Shown in pieces: positions 52,891 through 62,300 of a DNA stretch of 64,000 nucleotides; position 1 is the first letter of the stretch, and each line of letters starts with the position of its first letter. The DNA is from Mucilaginibacter saanensis. GTDB lineage: Bacteria > Bacteroidota > Bacteroidia > Sphingobacteriales > Sphingobacteriaceae. A program made the position numbers and the translations under genes. The notes beneath the pieces were generated by a model that saw only the letters and a program-made list of their open reading frames with translations, did no database searches and was not told where the DNA came from. The stretch covers positions 1 to 64,000 of the forward strand of contig NZ_JACHBZ010000003.1 of NCBI RefSeq assembly GCF_014200575.1, written 5' to 3'.

Positions 52891-53226
52891 GTGGAAAGAG
52901 ACGAACTTATATTTAAACCGATCGGCGAAGAGCAGGTGCGACAGGAAAATGGCATTGAATTGATTGCATCCGAAAATTTTGTAAGCAAGCAGGTAATGGA
53001 GGCCGCAGGGTCTGCATTAACCAACAAATATGCAGAGGGTTTGCCCGGTAAGCGCTACTACGGCGGGTGTGAAGTAGTTGACGAGATAGAAACTATTGCC
53101 ATTAACCGCGCAAAAGAATTATTCGGGGCCGAATGGGTAAATGTGCAACCACATTCGGGCGCACAGGCAAACGCGGCTGCGTTTTTGGCTTTGTTGCTTC
53201 GCAGACCGGGAAAAAGTGAAAATTAA
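52891..53226 (+). pseudogene. Truncated serine hydroxymethyltransferase (glyA) N-terminal fragment
   Basis: The 111-aa frame from GTG 52891 matches the first ~105 residues of GlyA closely: [40 protein letters not shown], then [20 protein letters not shown]. It breaks into unrelated RRPGKSEN and stops, without the PLP-binding lysine or the rest of the ~420-residue enzyme, so it cannot be an active SHMT. The frame itself is undamaged. It lies 15 bases after the metE terminator and 11 bases before the next gene, as if a deletion removed most of glyA. An intact glyA must exist elsewhere or be dispensable. Confidence 0.85.
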
Positions 53227-53237
53227 GATTTAAAAGA

Positions 53238-53657
53238 ATGCTGGTATATATTACGCGTAAAGAACATTTCAATGCAGCTCACAGAATGTTCCGCGAAGAA
53301 TGGAGTTTGGAAAAAAACATAGAGGTGTTCGGTAAATGCGCCAACCCGAACTATCATGGTCATAATTACAATTTACTTGTTACCGTAAAAGGACAAGTGG
53401 GTGCTTCAACGCCCTATTTGATCGATCTTAAAGTACTTAAAGTGATCATCAATGAGCACGTGATTGAAAAACTTGATCATAAGAACCTAAATCTCAATGT
53501 TGATTTTATGTATGGTAAAACGGCGACCACCGAATTGCTTTGTATAGAGATATTTCATCAGTTAAAAGCGCCGATCGAAACGCATGAGGGAATATTTTTA
53601 CATTCGGTTAAGCTTCATGAAACCGAAAACAATTCTACCGAATATTTTGGAAATTAG
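53238..53657 (+). CDS. 6-pyruvoyl-tetrahydropterin synthase / QueD family protein
   Basis: 139 aa, the normal length. The zinc-binding histidines are in RKEHFNAAHRMFREEW (His15-region) and CANPNYHGHNYNLLVTVKG, with the catalytic Cys in FGKCANPNYHGH. The C-terminal LDHKNLNLNVDF and PTTE-like segment (here KTATTELLCIEIFHQL) are typical, with the final Glu in VKLHETENNSTEYF. It acts on dihydroneopterin triphosphate. The reaction may be 6-carboxytetrahydropterin formation for queuosine, or pyruvoyl-tetrahydropterin synthesis; sequence alone does not separate them. It starts 11 bases after the glyA fragment. Confidence 0.92.
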   Translation: MLVYITRKEHFNAAHRMFREEWSLEKNIEVFGKCANPNYHGHNYNLLVTVKGQVGASTPYLIDLKVLKVIINEHVIEKLDHKNLNLNVDFMYGKTATTELLCIEIFHQLKAPIETHEGIFLHSVKLHETENNSTEYFGN

Positions 53658-53711
53658 TTTCACCAGGAAAAATGTTCAAATAGTTAAGCGTTTACAAACG
53701 CAGATTACGTA

Positions 53712-53742
53712 AAACCACTAATAACTTAATTATTAGTGGTTT
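53712..53742 (+). terminator. Terminator after the PTPS gene
   Basis: A 12-bp stem AAACCACTAATA (53712-53723) pairs with TATTAGTGGTTT (53731-53742), followed by GCTTTTTC. Confidence 0.85.
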
Positions 53743-53836
53743 GCTTTTTCTACTAAATTCATTAATAACTGACAAATGACTCAACGCCGCTTAAGGTGGC
53801 CAAGCGGGAATCTTTGAACACTCATCTACATTTTAG

Positions 53837-54259
53837 TTAAGCAGGGTCTACTTTTGACAGGTAATAATTGATGCTGTACTGTTCATGAATAGCATCATAG
53901 GACAGTAGATCGCTGTTTGTCCTGAAGCGAGTGTCCAAAATTTCAAATGCCCGGCCGTTCCTGTAAATCTTCTTTAGGTTTTCCAGGGTAAACAGATATA
54001 CTTTGTCAGACCCCTTTACACTGAAATAGTGGGTAATAATGGGTTTGAAAAGATTGAGCTTGTCGCCGGGACGCTGGCGTTCGTAGATGATGATTGCACC
54101 TCTTTCCAGGACTTTATAATCGGATAACTTTAGATGTTTAATGGCGATAAGTGAATCTTGATTTGAAAGAATATTTGGAACAATAAAGCTACTGGCTTGA
54201 ACCAATGACCTTGAAAGAAACAGGGCAAGCAAAATGATTGAAAATTTGAAAGTTTTCAT
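53837..54259 (-). CDS. Secreted protein of unknown function
   Basis: 140 aa with a signal peptide (FSIILLALFLSRSLVQA). The mature part is about 115 residues, alpha/beta, rich in basic and aromatic residues (KLSDYKVLERGAIIIYERQR, THYFSVKGSDKVYLFTLENL, then KIYRNGRAFEILD). No cysteine in the mature part, no lipobox. No family recognised. The next upstream gene on the same strand is the HYC-like protein 135 bases away. Confidence 0.62.
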   Translation of the reverse strand: MKTFKFSIILLALFLSRSLVQASSFIVPNILSNQDSLIAIKHLKLSDYKVLERGAIIIYERQRPGDKLNLFKPIITHYFSVKGSDKVYLFTLENLKKIYRNGRAFEILDTRFRTNSDLLSYDAIHEQYSINYYLSKVDPA

Positions 54260-54394
54260 TTTAAAATATATAAGTATGTGGATGCTAAAAATCGTTTAGC
54301 AATAAATTGATAGATAAAAAAATATTGATTAATAAATGGAATAGTCTAACTCGCCGGGATAGCAATTAAACAATAAGGGATAAAGTACCGGGTA

Positions 54395-54775
54395 TTAAAT
54401 TCTGTAGTTGGAGTAAAGGATGTAAAGCGGATCAGGCTGAACGGGCGGTGACTGACTGTTGTAGGCCTTTACCTCTTTTAATGTAATTATTCCCGCTGAA
54501 GCAGGAAGCAAAAACACCGGGATAACTAAAGCAAAAGAGTTTTTGAGCTTCAGATCGGTTTTGACCGAAACATGATTGTCTTTTACCTTAAAATTTGTTT
54601 TAACAATTTCCCAGCAGTCGGAACCGCTTGTTGCCTTGCAGACATTTTTCGATACCGAACTAACAGACAGAGATACACTGGCTAATTTACCGCAGCAATA
54701 AAACTTATTTATGGTAACCCCATAAACAGATGCCGTGTAAATCAGGAGAAGTAATATGACTGCTATTCTTTTCAC
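54395..54775 (-). CDS. HYC_CC_PP-like small exported protein
   Basis: 126 aa with a short signal peptide (IAVILLLLIYTASVYG). After it comes NKFYCCGKLASVSLSVSSVS, which resembles the 'HYC..CC..PP' family of Bacteroidota: an aromatic-Cys-Cys motif followed by -GKL-S, later isolated cysteines (NVCKATSGSDCWE), and a C-terminal SPPVQPDPLYILYSNYRI. The first family residue is Phe instead of His, and the internal CC pair is split, so the match is partial. In relatives it lies near metal-transport receptor genes, hinting at metal handling; none is adjacent here. Confidence 0.6.
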   Translation of the reverse strand: MKRIAVILLLLIYTASVYGVTINKFYCCGKLASVSLSVSSVSKNVCKATSGSDCWEIVKTNFKVKDNHVSVKTDLKLKNSFALVIPVFLLPASAGIITLKEVKAYNSQSPPVQPDPLYILYSNYRI

Positions 54776-55052
54776 GGTGCTAAATTAGGAAAGTTCTTTG
54801 GGCTATTTTTTATATAATTATGGTAAAAGTTTATATCTTTTTGTAAATCTCAGCGTCAAATTTCATTAAAAATCCAGAATTTTAAGAGCCAAAGTAATCA
54901 ACTGTAACTGTTCTTCGTCGGGCTTAGGTATAATGAATCCGTTTTACGCTCACTATCTATTCAACTCAGATGTTAGTATAAAAGCAATCCTTTTTATTTA
55001 TTTTTATGTTATAGACTGCAATCAGCAATATTTTACTTATAACCCGATCAGA

Positions 55053-55334
55053 ATGAACTACGTTTTAATTAGTCACGAAGTTGAAGATTACACTATCTGG
55101 AAACAAATATTTGACAATGCCTCTGGTATAAGAAAAAAGGCGGGTGAAATATCCTATCAGGTTCTTAAATATGAAGACCTGCCTAATAAAATTGTGCATT
55201 TTTCCCTATGGAGTTCAATTGCGGCTGCAAAGCAATTCTTTGAGTCGCCGAAATTAATTCAGATCAGGCTCGAAGCAGGAGTTAAAGCTCCGGAATTTAT
55301 ATACTTAGACCAGCTTGAAACGGGAGTTTTATAA
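55053..55334 (+). CDS. Small antibiotic-biosynthesis-monooxygenase-like (dimeric alpha/beta-barrel) protein
   Basis: 93 aa from ATG 55053 (MNYVLISHEVEDYTIWKQIF). The frame extends upstream to 54933, but that part lacks family resemblance. The pattern of a first beta strand, VEDYTIWKQIFDNASGIRKK, then IVHFSLWSSIAAAKQFFESP and LIQIRLEAGVKAPEFIYLDQ, fits the ferredoxin-like fold of ABM and related proteins. Function in this branch is unknown. Monocistronic, ending in a strong bidirectional terminator. Confidence 0.65.
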   Translation: MNYVLISHEVEDYTIWKQIFDNASGIRKKAGEISYQVLKYEDLPNKIVHFSLWSSIAAAKQFFESPKLIQIRLEAGVKAPEFIYLDQLETGVL

Positions 55335-55359
55335 TTATTGAATTTCGTCTGTTAAAACA

Positions 55360-55393
55360 AAAGCGCCCGTAATTCAATAACTACGGGCGCTTT
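55360..55393. terminator. Bidirectional terminator at the left edge of the polysaccharide utilization locus
   Basis: A 12-bp stem AAAGCGCCCGTA (55360-55371) pairs with TACGGGCGCTTT (55382-55393) between convergent genes. Confidence 0.87.
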
Positions 55394-55414
55394 AAGTATA
55401 AAGTTTTATACCAA

Positions 55415-56947
55415 TTATTTTATTCTTAAAGCTCCTTTATATTTATCAGGCAATAGTAAATTGTGTAGTGATTGCTTTTTCACCTTATTTAGTATAATAA
55501 TCGGCTTTGACGCCGCATCTGTAATTTGAACATGATTAAGTGTTAAGGTATCAACATCATCAAATATGCATGCCGGACGAAAATCGGCACCGGTATAACT
55601 TAATTTGATGTTCTTCATTTTAATTCCATTAGCATGCCGTACATAAAAGCCCCAGGCTGGCAACTCGCCAAACATTGAAAATTCGGGATAATCACTAATT
55701 TTCTCAGGTATTTTTTCTAATGAGTCGGCATTAAAAAAGGCCCTTGTTTTTTTAGCAACACTGGCGTAAGTTATTGCTATATTTTCGAGCGTAATGTCCT
55801 GTACGGGATAACCGGGAATACCGCTGATAGACGAAGGGAATACGTTATGAGCAAATAGCTCCTTAGGCCCCTCCATTGAGTAACCTGAATCCGGCTTGCC
55901 AGCCGGTACCTGAACCTTAACATCGCCAATATAAACCCGGGCAAGCCTACCGGGAAGCACATTAGGCAAACGTTTTCCTAAACGGATAAAAATAGCATTG
56001 CCGGTATTTTTTGCCGTTACTCCCCTTATGTCTATATCTTCCAATACAGCCCCATCTACCGTTTCAATGGCAATTGCAGACCGGAAGGTATCATACACAT
56101 AAATATTCCGTACGGTTATTTTTTTAAAACCACCGTGTGATGCTGTACCCAGTTTAAATGCGCTTGCGCTTGAACGTATTTTGCAATTTGCAATATAAAT
56201 ATTTTCGCAAAACCCTTTGCTGTCGTAGGATTTTAAGCAGATACCATCGTCAGCGACGTTAAAAGAACTATTGGTAAGCTTTACATTTTTACAGTCAACG
56301 AGGTCAATACCGTCGTTGTTTAAAAATGTATTACTAAGCACTTTAATATTATCGATAACCATGTCTGTACAACTCCTGTAATCCTGTATCCAACATAAGC
56401 CATTTTTTATGGTTATATTTTTAATAGTAACGTTCTGGCAGTTTTTAAATACAATTAACTTAGGTCGGTTATTTTCTTCGGGCCTCATTTGCCCCCATTC
56501 ATTATATTTCTGCCATTCGCTATCCTTAAGCTTACCGTTTCTTAGCATCACATAAATATCTTTCAGTAACAGTTCTCCCTGCCCGTCAATAGTTCCGGTA
56601 CCGGTTAAAGAAATATTATGCTGCCCTTCTGCAACTATTAATGCCGATGCTTTTTCGGGCCCGTAGTCAATTCTTTTAGTAGTTGCCAATAAAACTGCAT
56701 TGGCTGCAAGGTGCAGGTCAACACCCGATTTAATTATAATTACCCCGGTAACAAAGCTCCCGGCCGGAACCAGCACTTGTCCTCCCCCGTTTTCGGCAGC
56801 TTTATCTATGGCATGCTGTATGGCTTCCGTATTACTGGTTTTACCATCGGCTTTTGCACCAAAAGCAACTATATTAAAGATGTTTTGTTGTGCCCAAAGC
56901 TGATGCGTAATGATAGAAAAAACGATAAACAGAAATGCTTTTTTCAT
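55415..56947 (-). CDS. Glycoside hydrolase family 28 (polygalacturonase-like) with signal peptide
   Basis: 510 aa, exported (KAFLFIVFSIITHQLWA). The N-terminus NIVAFGAKADGKTSNTEAIQ is the pectin-lyase-fold opening of GH28 enzymes. The parallel beta-helix carries the catalytic Asp sites in FLNNDGIDLVDCKNVKLTNS and VADDGICLKSYDSKG, the SHGG segment (KLGTASHGGFKKITVRNI) and RSAIAIETVDG. The family hydrolyses galacturonic acid linkages in pectin (endo-, exo- or rhamnogalacturonan type); which one cannot be decided here. It lies downstream of susD but after a terminator, so it may be partly uncoupled. A periplasmic location is likely. Confidence 0.9.
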   Translation of the reverse strand: MKKAFLFIVFSIITHQLWAQQNIFNIVAFGAKADGKTSNTEAIQHAIDKAAENGGGQVLVPAGSFVTGVIIIKSGVDLHLAANAVLLATTKRIDYGPEKASALIVAEGQHNISLTGTGTIDGQGELLLKDIYVMLRNGKLKDSEWQKYNEWGQMRPEENNRPKLIVFKNCQNVTIKNITIKNGLCWIQDYRSCTDMVIDNIKVLSNTFLNNDGIDLVDCKNVKLTNSSFNVADDGICLKSYDSKGFCENIYIANCKIRSSASAFKLGTASHGGFKKITVRNIYVYDTFRSAIAIETVDGAVLEDIDIRGVTAKNTGNAIFIRLGKRLPNVLPGRLARVYIGDVKVQVPAGKPDSGYSMEGPKELFAHNVFPSSISGIPGYPVQDITLENIAITYASVAKKTRAFFNADSLEKIPEKISDYPEFSMFGELPAWGFYVRHANGIKMKNIKLSYTGADFRPACIFDDVDTLTLNHVQITDAASKPIIILNKVKKQSLHNLLLPDKYKGALRIK

Positions 56948-57021
56948 GATGATGTTTTGTAGTTCAATGAAAATGGCGATAGTTTGCTGCTAAAGCACTA
57001 TTATTTTCAATTAAAATTAAA

Positions 57022-57050
57022 AACCTCCCGGCTAAAAAGCCCGGGAGGTT
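57022..57050 (-). terminator. Terminator after susD
   Basis: A 10-bp stem AACCTCCCGG (57022-57031) pairs with CCGGGAGGTT (57041-57050). On the minus strand a T-run follows (TTTTTAATTTT). Confidence 0.85.
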
Positions 57051-57073
57051 ATTTACTAAAGATGCTGAAATTA

Positions 57074-58666
57074 TTAGTAGCCCGGGTTTTGTACGAGTTT
57101 CGGGTTCAACTGCATTTCTGGTCTTGGAATAGGGAAAATACGTTTGTTAGGATCGGCATTTGTTTTGATACCCCAGGTTTTTTCAAACTGACCGTAACGG
57201 ATCAAATCGTTTCTTCTCCAGCCTTCCACTGCCAGTTCACGGGCACGCTCATCTAACACGTCAGAAAGCGTTGCTGCACTTAAAGACGCCGCCTTGGCAC
57301 GTGTACGCACCTGGTTAACCAATGATAATGGTGAATCGCCATTGGTGGTATTCGCACCTCTTAAAATTGCTTCAGCTTTCTCTAATAAAACATCGGCATA
57401 TCTGAACATCGGTACATCATTGCTTTGGTTGCGGGTAGTACTCAAGCTGTCTGGATAAAATTTAATGTTTCTGTAACCTTCTTCGTTAGCCAGTTCATCA
57501 TTACCAATATCGAAGGTGGAAATATTTTTCCAAACGATGTCAGGGGTAAATTCCAGCTGATGAACAACTGTAGCTGTAGGATTTGGGCCGCTGTAGCTGG
57601 CATCCAGGCCAATATTAGTTGTAGTAATATTAATCGGGGTACCATCATTGTTGTATTGTTTCCCGGTAAGGTATTGCTTGCGGCGGATGTCATTAGCATC
57701 GTTAAACAAGGCGTAATACTCTTTAAAAGTATACATAGGGCCATCTGGTGTGTATGGCATTTTATATTTGCTTGCTAAATTGGGGTTTACCGTCCAGCGC
57801 GCGTAATACATTCCCTGGGCCTGCAAAGCATCAAAAGGAACAGCAAAAATAAAGTCCTTTATCTGCGGTCCGTTACTGGCTTTAAACATGCCTAAATAAT
57901 CGGTATCCAAACTATATTGGCCGCCTTGTATAATATTATCACACATGGTAACAGCATCCTGATACCTTGGAGTGCCAATGTAATACTGCGCGTTTAAATA
58001 CATTTTTGCAAGGATAGCGTATGCCAGATATTTTGTAGGCCGACCATAGGTTGAAACGCCAATTGTGGAACTCAGGTTAGGAATTTGTGCCAATAACTCG
58101 CTTTCAACAAAAGCAAATACTTGGGCTCTTGTTTGTGTACCTAAATTAGTGGTATCACCAAAAGTTTTTGAGATAGGTACGTTACCAAACAAATCCATCA
58201 TGTAGAAGTATGACAACGCACGCATTGTTTTTATTTCGGCAATGGTTTGTTGTTTAGCTGCACTTTCAGGTGCTGAATTAAACACAGCCAATACCTTATT
58301 ACAATTACTAATAGTTGTGTATCCCCATGTCCAGCAAGTTTCAATCATTCCGTTATCAGGAGTAACGGTATGCAGGTTCACAGTAGAGTATGTACCACCG
58401 TCGAGCCAGTTTCCACCACGTGCTACCAGCACGTTTTCATCCGCACTCAGATTTTGTAACAACCAGTACTCGCGGCCAACCGCGCCACGGAATGAGGTAT
58501 AAATGGGGCCGGTTGCTGCCACAAATTGTGCAGCTGTGGTAGGGAAGTTACTGGGCGTAAGTGCAGATTTTGCGGTTACATCCAATTTTGTACAGCCGGG
58601 CAGGTAAACTGCTGCCGCAAGCAAAGCCACGATGCTGAGTTTCTTATATATTTTTATGTTGTTCAT
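57074..58666 (-). CDS. SusD/RagB family nutrient-binding outer-membrane lipoprotein
   Basis: 530 aa. A lipoprotein signal with lipobox LPGC (SIVALLAAAVYLPGCTKLDV) puts it on the outer leaflet. The helical TPR-rich SusD fold is seen in AEIKTMRALSYFYMMDLFGN and RYADVLLEKAEAILRGANTT, and the conserved C-terminal block in DERARELAVEGWRRNDLIRY and RIFPIPRPEMQLNPKLVQNP. It captures oligosaccharides as a lid on the SusC channel. It lies 20 bases after susC in the same direction. Confidence 0.96.
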   Translation of the reverse strand: MNNIKIYKKLSIVALLAAAVYLPGCTKLDVTAKSALTPSNFPTTAAQFVAATGPIYTSFRGAVGREYWLLQNLSADENVLVARGGNWLDGGTYSTVNLHTVTPDNGMIETCWTWGYTTISNCNKVLAVFNSAPESAAKQQTIAEIKTMRALSYFYMMDLFGNVPISKTFGDTTNLGTQTRAQVFAFVESELLAQIPNLSSTIGVSTYGRPTKYLAYAILAKMYLNAQYYIGTPRYQDAVTMCDNIIQGGQYSLDTDYLGMFKASNGPQIKDFIFAVPFDALQAQGMYYARWTVNPNLASKYKMPYTPDGPMYTFKEYYALFNDANDIRRKQYLTGKQYNNDGTPINITTTNIGLDASYSGPNPTATVVHQLEFTPDIVWKNISTFDIGNDELANEEGYRNIKFYPDSLSTTRNQSNDVPMFRYADVLLEKAEAILRGANTTNGDSPLSLVNQVRTRAKAASLSAATLSDVLDERARELAVEGWRRNDLIRYGQFEKTWGIKTNADPNKRIFPIPRPEMQLNPKLVQNPGY

Positions 58667-58686
58667 GTCAATTAAGTTTTAGGGTA

Positions 58687-61600
58687 TTATAAATCTACTT
58701 GCACACCAGCCAGGAAGCTGCGTGTTTTAGGATAAAAGTTATTACTATCTACTCCTATAAACTGGCCGCTGGCCTGGTTATTCAGGCTCAAATTCAACTC
58801 CGGATCAACACCTTTATACTTGGTAATGATAAACAGATTGGTACCGGTAACATAAAAACGCAAGCCGTGGATGTAATTGCCCGGTATTTTAGTTTTGTAA
58901 GACAAGGTTGCGTTACTTAACCTCACAAAAGTGCCGCTTTCAAGGTAACGGGTTGAATATAAATTCGCATTTACATCATTACCCGGTTCGCTTAATGTTA
59001 ACACCGGTACACCGTGTGCGGAGGCTTGGGTGGGCTGGTTAAAACTTGCCAGTGAGGCATCCATAATTTTGTTACCGCCCTGACCGCGGAAAAAGAAATT
59101 AAGACTGAATTTTTTATAGGTAAAATCGTTACCCCAACCAAATGTATAGGTCGGCTGCGCGTTACCTGCATACGTTTGATCGGCACTTGTTGGCGTAGTA
59201 GTAGGCTGGCCATTTGCACCCATAAAAGTGGAAACACCATTGGTGCGTCCGATATACTTCAATGTATAAAACTCGCCAAGCGGATAACCTGCTTCAATAA
59301 TGGAAACCTTGATACCACTTTGTCCGGGACCTTCCGGATCTCCTACATAAATTTTTGAAAGATTATTACCCAAAGATGTGATCTTATTTTTATTAAAGGC
59401 AATATTTCCATAACTGCTCCAGGTAAAATCTTTTGTTTTTACAGGAGTACCGTTTAATGCTAACTCAACCCCTTTATTGCTCATACTCCCAACGTTAGAT
59501 GTGGTAGTACTCACAAAATTATTGATCGTAGAAACAGGAACATCAAAGATCATGTTAGTTGTTTTTTTATCGTAAACATCAACAGATCCGCCTAACCTAC
59601 CTTTGAATAACGAGAAATCGATACCTCCGTTTAACGTAGCAGTACTTTCCCATTTCAAGTTTGGATTAGGGTTTTGAGTTATACCAATAGCGCTGGTATA
59701 AGCACCGTTGTAATAAAAACTACCTGTTGAACTATACAGGGTTTGCGGTGTATAGGGATTAAAGCCTAATGCATTACCTGTTTGCCCATAACCTACGCGG
59801 AATTTTAAATCATCAAACAAGTTTTGCGACTTCATAAATGATTCATCAATAACCCGCCATGCGGCTGAAACTGCCGGAAAATATCCCCAACGATTATTAG
59901 TACCAAATGCATTTGAACCGTCACGACGAATAGAAGCTTGTAAGATATACTTACCCAAGTAGCTATAGTTTAAGCGCGAATAAAACGAGATTAAACGTAA
60001 GGTATTAAATGATGTGCTTGTGTTTCCAAGATCGGCATTTACGCCGGTTTGGTTACCTAAACCCATGTTGTAATAACTGGTAGCATCAGACGGGAAACCC
60101 TGTGCAACCGACTGAAAGCCATTGCCTACTGTGGTTTCATCATAGGAGTAACCAAACAATGCCTTAAAATCATGCTTATTATTCCAGTTGTGGGCGTAAG
60201 ATAAATAGTTTTCAAATAGTTTTTTTGTGTCCTCATAGGTTGAGCGGATAGCTTTTCCACCTAAACCGGGCGCCAGCTCTGAGGCTGAATCATAATAGGT
60301 GTTGTTATTGGTAGTTCTGCTCTGATACGCTAAGTTCAAATTATACAATAAACCAAATGGCAATTGTAGTTCAGCTTTGGTATTAGCCAGCAAAAGGTTA
60401 ACTTTTTGTTGGTAAGTATCGTTGGTGATCAAACCTACAGGGTTGTAACCTAATTTTAATGTAGGGTCGTTATACAGTGTGCCATCGGCGTTATAGATTG
60501 TGCGGGTTGGCAAGTATTGTACAATTGATTTAAACAAACCAGGGCTTTGGCCATTTGCTGTTGATAACGGAATATCGTTTACCAATAAACCAGAATTAGT
60601 TACCGAATTGCTTACAGAAAAGTCAAGCTTCAGTTTGTCATTCAATGTTTTTTGCGATACATTGAGCCTTCCTATAACACGTTTTAAATCGCTGGTTTTC
60701 ACAATACCCTGATTATCCAGGAAATTTAAACTTCCGCCGTAAACTGTCTTATCTGTACCACCACCAAATGAAAGATTATGGTTCTGAGAAAAACCACTGC
60801 TGCGTTCAACCGCTTTTTGCCAATCAGTGTTACCGCCGTTGTCATTAGCTGGTGTAAAACTTTGTCCATTGGCTTTAACATAAGCCCTTAGTTGATCGGC
60901 GCTGGCTACTTTAAAGGAGTTAGATATTTTATCCATTGATGCATAGGCATCATAAGTCATTCTTAACTGGCCTGGTTTGGCTTTTTTTGTTGTAACAAGA
61001 ATAACCCCATTGGTGGCCCTGGTACCGTAAATAGCGGCGGCAGAGGCATCTTTTAATACAGAAATTGAGGCTATGTCTGCAGGTGCAACCAATTTAAAAT
61101 CTGCATCGGGTACACCGTCAATTACATAAAAAGCGGCAGAACCTGCAGGCCGTACGGTTGATGGACCGCGAAGGGTTACTGTGGCAGAGCCATTCGGGTT
61201 ACCGTCATTGGTAATATTTAAACCGGCTACCTTGCCCTCCAACAGATCGGCAGGTGTTGATACCACTCCAGCGTTAAATTGCTCGGCCTTAACGGTTGTA
61301 ATGGCACTGGTCAGTTCCTTTTTTGTGGCGGTACCGTAACCTACCACCACCACTTCATTAAGGCTCCTTTGGTTTTCACTTAGCGTTACCGTTATGTTGG
61401 TTTCATCTCCTACCTCTACTTCTTTCAGTTCAAATCCAATAAATCTGAATTCCAAAACACTGCCTTTATTTGCACTAATTTTAAAAGATCCGTTAAGATC
61501 AGTAGCCGTTGACCTACTGGTACCTTTTACTTGCACCGTTACTCCAGGCAATGGGCCTCCCTGTGCATCCTTTACCACTCCTTTGATGGTATTGGCTGTT

Positions 61601-61695
61601 TGTGCACTGCTGTAGGTGAAGCTACAAAGCAGTAAGATGAGTACTATACCCGGCCGGGAATTCCTCCATAATAATTTAAGTTTGTTTGTCATCAT
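58687..61695 (-). CDS. SusC/RagA family TonB-linked outer-membrane transporter
   Basis: About 1002 aa from ATG 61695 (the frame extends to a TTG at 61740, but the ATG precedes the signal peptide directly). A signal peptide (GIVLILLLCSFTYSSAQ) is followed by CarboxypepD_reg (NTIKGVVKDAQGGPLPGVTV), then the SusC hallmark SLNEVVVVGYGTATKKELTS and the plug (GKVAGLNITNDGNPNGSATV, SVLKDASAAAIYGTRATNGV). The 22-strand barrel follows and ends TRSFLAGVQVDL. It imports oligosaccharides across the outer membrane with TonB energy, in complex with SusD. Confidence 0.96.
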   Translation of the reverse strand: MMTNKLKLLWRNSRPGIVLILLLCSFTYSSAQTANTIKGVVKDAQGGPLPGVTVQVKGTSRSTATDLNGSFKISANKGSVLEFRFIGFELKEVEVGDETNITVTLSENQRSLNEVVVVGYGTATKKELTSAITTVKAEQFNAGVVSTPADLLEGKVAGLNITNDGNPNGSATVTLRGPSTVRPAGSAAFYVIDGVPDADFKLVAPADIASISVLKDASAAAIYGTRATNGVILVTTKKAKPGQLRMTYDAYASMDKISNSFKVASADQLRAYVKANGQSFTPANDNGGNTDWQKAVERSSGFSQNHNLSFGGGTDKTVYGGSLNFLDNQGIVKTSDLKRVIGRLNVSQKTLNDKLKLDFSVSNSVTNSGLLVNDIPLSTANGQSPGLFKSIVQYLPTRTIYNADGTLYNDPTLKLGYNPVGLITNDTYQQKVNLLLANTKAELQLPFGLLYNLNLAYQSRTTNNNTYYDSASELAPGLGGKAIRSTYEDTKKLFENYLSYAHNWNNKHDFKALFGYSYDETTVGNGFQSVAQGFPSDATSYYNMGLGNQTGVNADLGNTSTSFNTLRLISFYSRLNYSYLGKYILQASIRRDGSNAFGTNNRWGYFPAVSAAWRVIDESFMKSQNLFDDLKFRVGYGQTGNALGFNPYTPQTLYSSTGSFYYNGAYTSAIGITQNPNPNLKWESTATLNGGIDFSLFKGRLGGSVDVYDKKTTNMIFDVPVSTINNFVSTTTSNVGSMSNKGVELALNGTPVKTKDFTWSSYGNIAFNKNKITSLGNNLSKIYVGDPEGPGQSGIKVSIIEAGYPLGEFYTLKYIGRTNGVSTFMGANGQPTTTPTSADQTYAGNAQPTYTFGWGNDFTYKKFSLNFFFRGQGGNKIMDASLASFNQPTQASAHGVPVLTLSEPGNDVNANLYSTRYLESGTFVRLSNATLSYKTKIPGNYIHGLRFYVTGTNLFIITKYKGVDPELNLSLNNQASGQFIGVDSNNFYPKTRSFLAGVQVDL

Positions 61696-62300
61696 AATTA
61701 ATTTTGTTTTGTGGTTAATTGATTTGTGTGGTTTTGACAATTATTTATTCAAAAAAAATTTGCAATTTAATAAGCAATAAAAAAATATATGCGAAGTAAA
61801 TAATCGTCGCTTTCGCAAAGCATCGATTTATAAAAATGGTTCTATTTTTGTTTATAATATTGGATTCGTAATCGCAGGTACTAATTACTAACCGCCTAAA
61901 ATTCTATATTTTTAGTATACGATTGTTATTTTTACAATTATTTATTTACGCAAACGTTTTCAGTAAAAATAATTCTTCGTGTTTTAGAGCCAGCTAAAAA
62001 CCAGGTAAAAGGTATTACCAGTGATGGCAAATGAGCCGGTATAAAACTTACATTGTGCCATCACTTTACACATGTAACTTTAACACTTATTAACTAAATG
62101 ATAATAGATAATAATATTAACTTGCCTACAAGTTTTTAAAGTTTATACTGATGTTGCCGCTATATATTTGAGTGGCATTAACTTATAAACTTTTATTTTT
62201 TCCATTAAATTGAAAACTTGCAATTGCCGGCTAAAATTTCCGTTCATTGATAATCAATTATTATATTTATATAAAATAAATTCATTTTGTATATGGCGTT
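61696..62300. promoter_or_regulatory. Divergent control region of the pectin locus with a LacI-type operator candidate
   Basis: This 605-base AT-rich gap separates susC from the divergent LacI gene. At 61941-61973 lies a dyad around the palindrome AAACGTTT (61953-61960), with TTATTTAC on the left and GTAAAAATAA on the right. LacI-family operators are commonly palindromes with a central CG such as this. No exact TAnnTTTG element was found for either gene; TCATTTTG at 62283-62290 (one mismatch) is the best candidate for lacI. Confidence 0.45.

Noticed and set aside
54933..55052. 40-codon upstream extension of the ABM-like protein
   Set aside because: The extension is unrelated to the family fold, and the internal ATG at 55053 gives the natural N-terminus.
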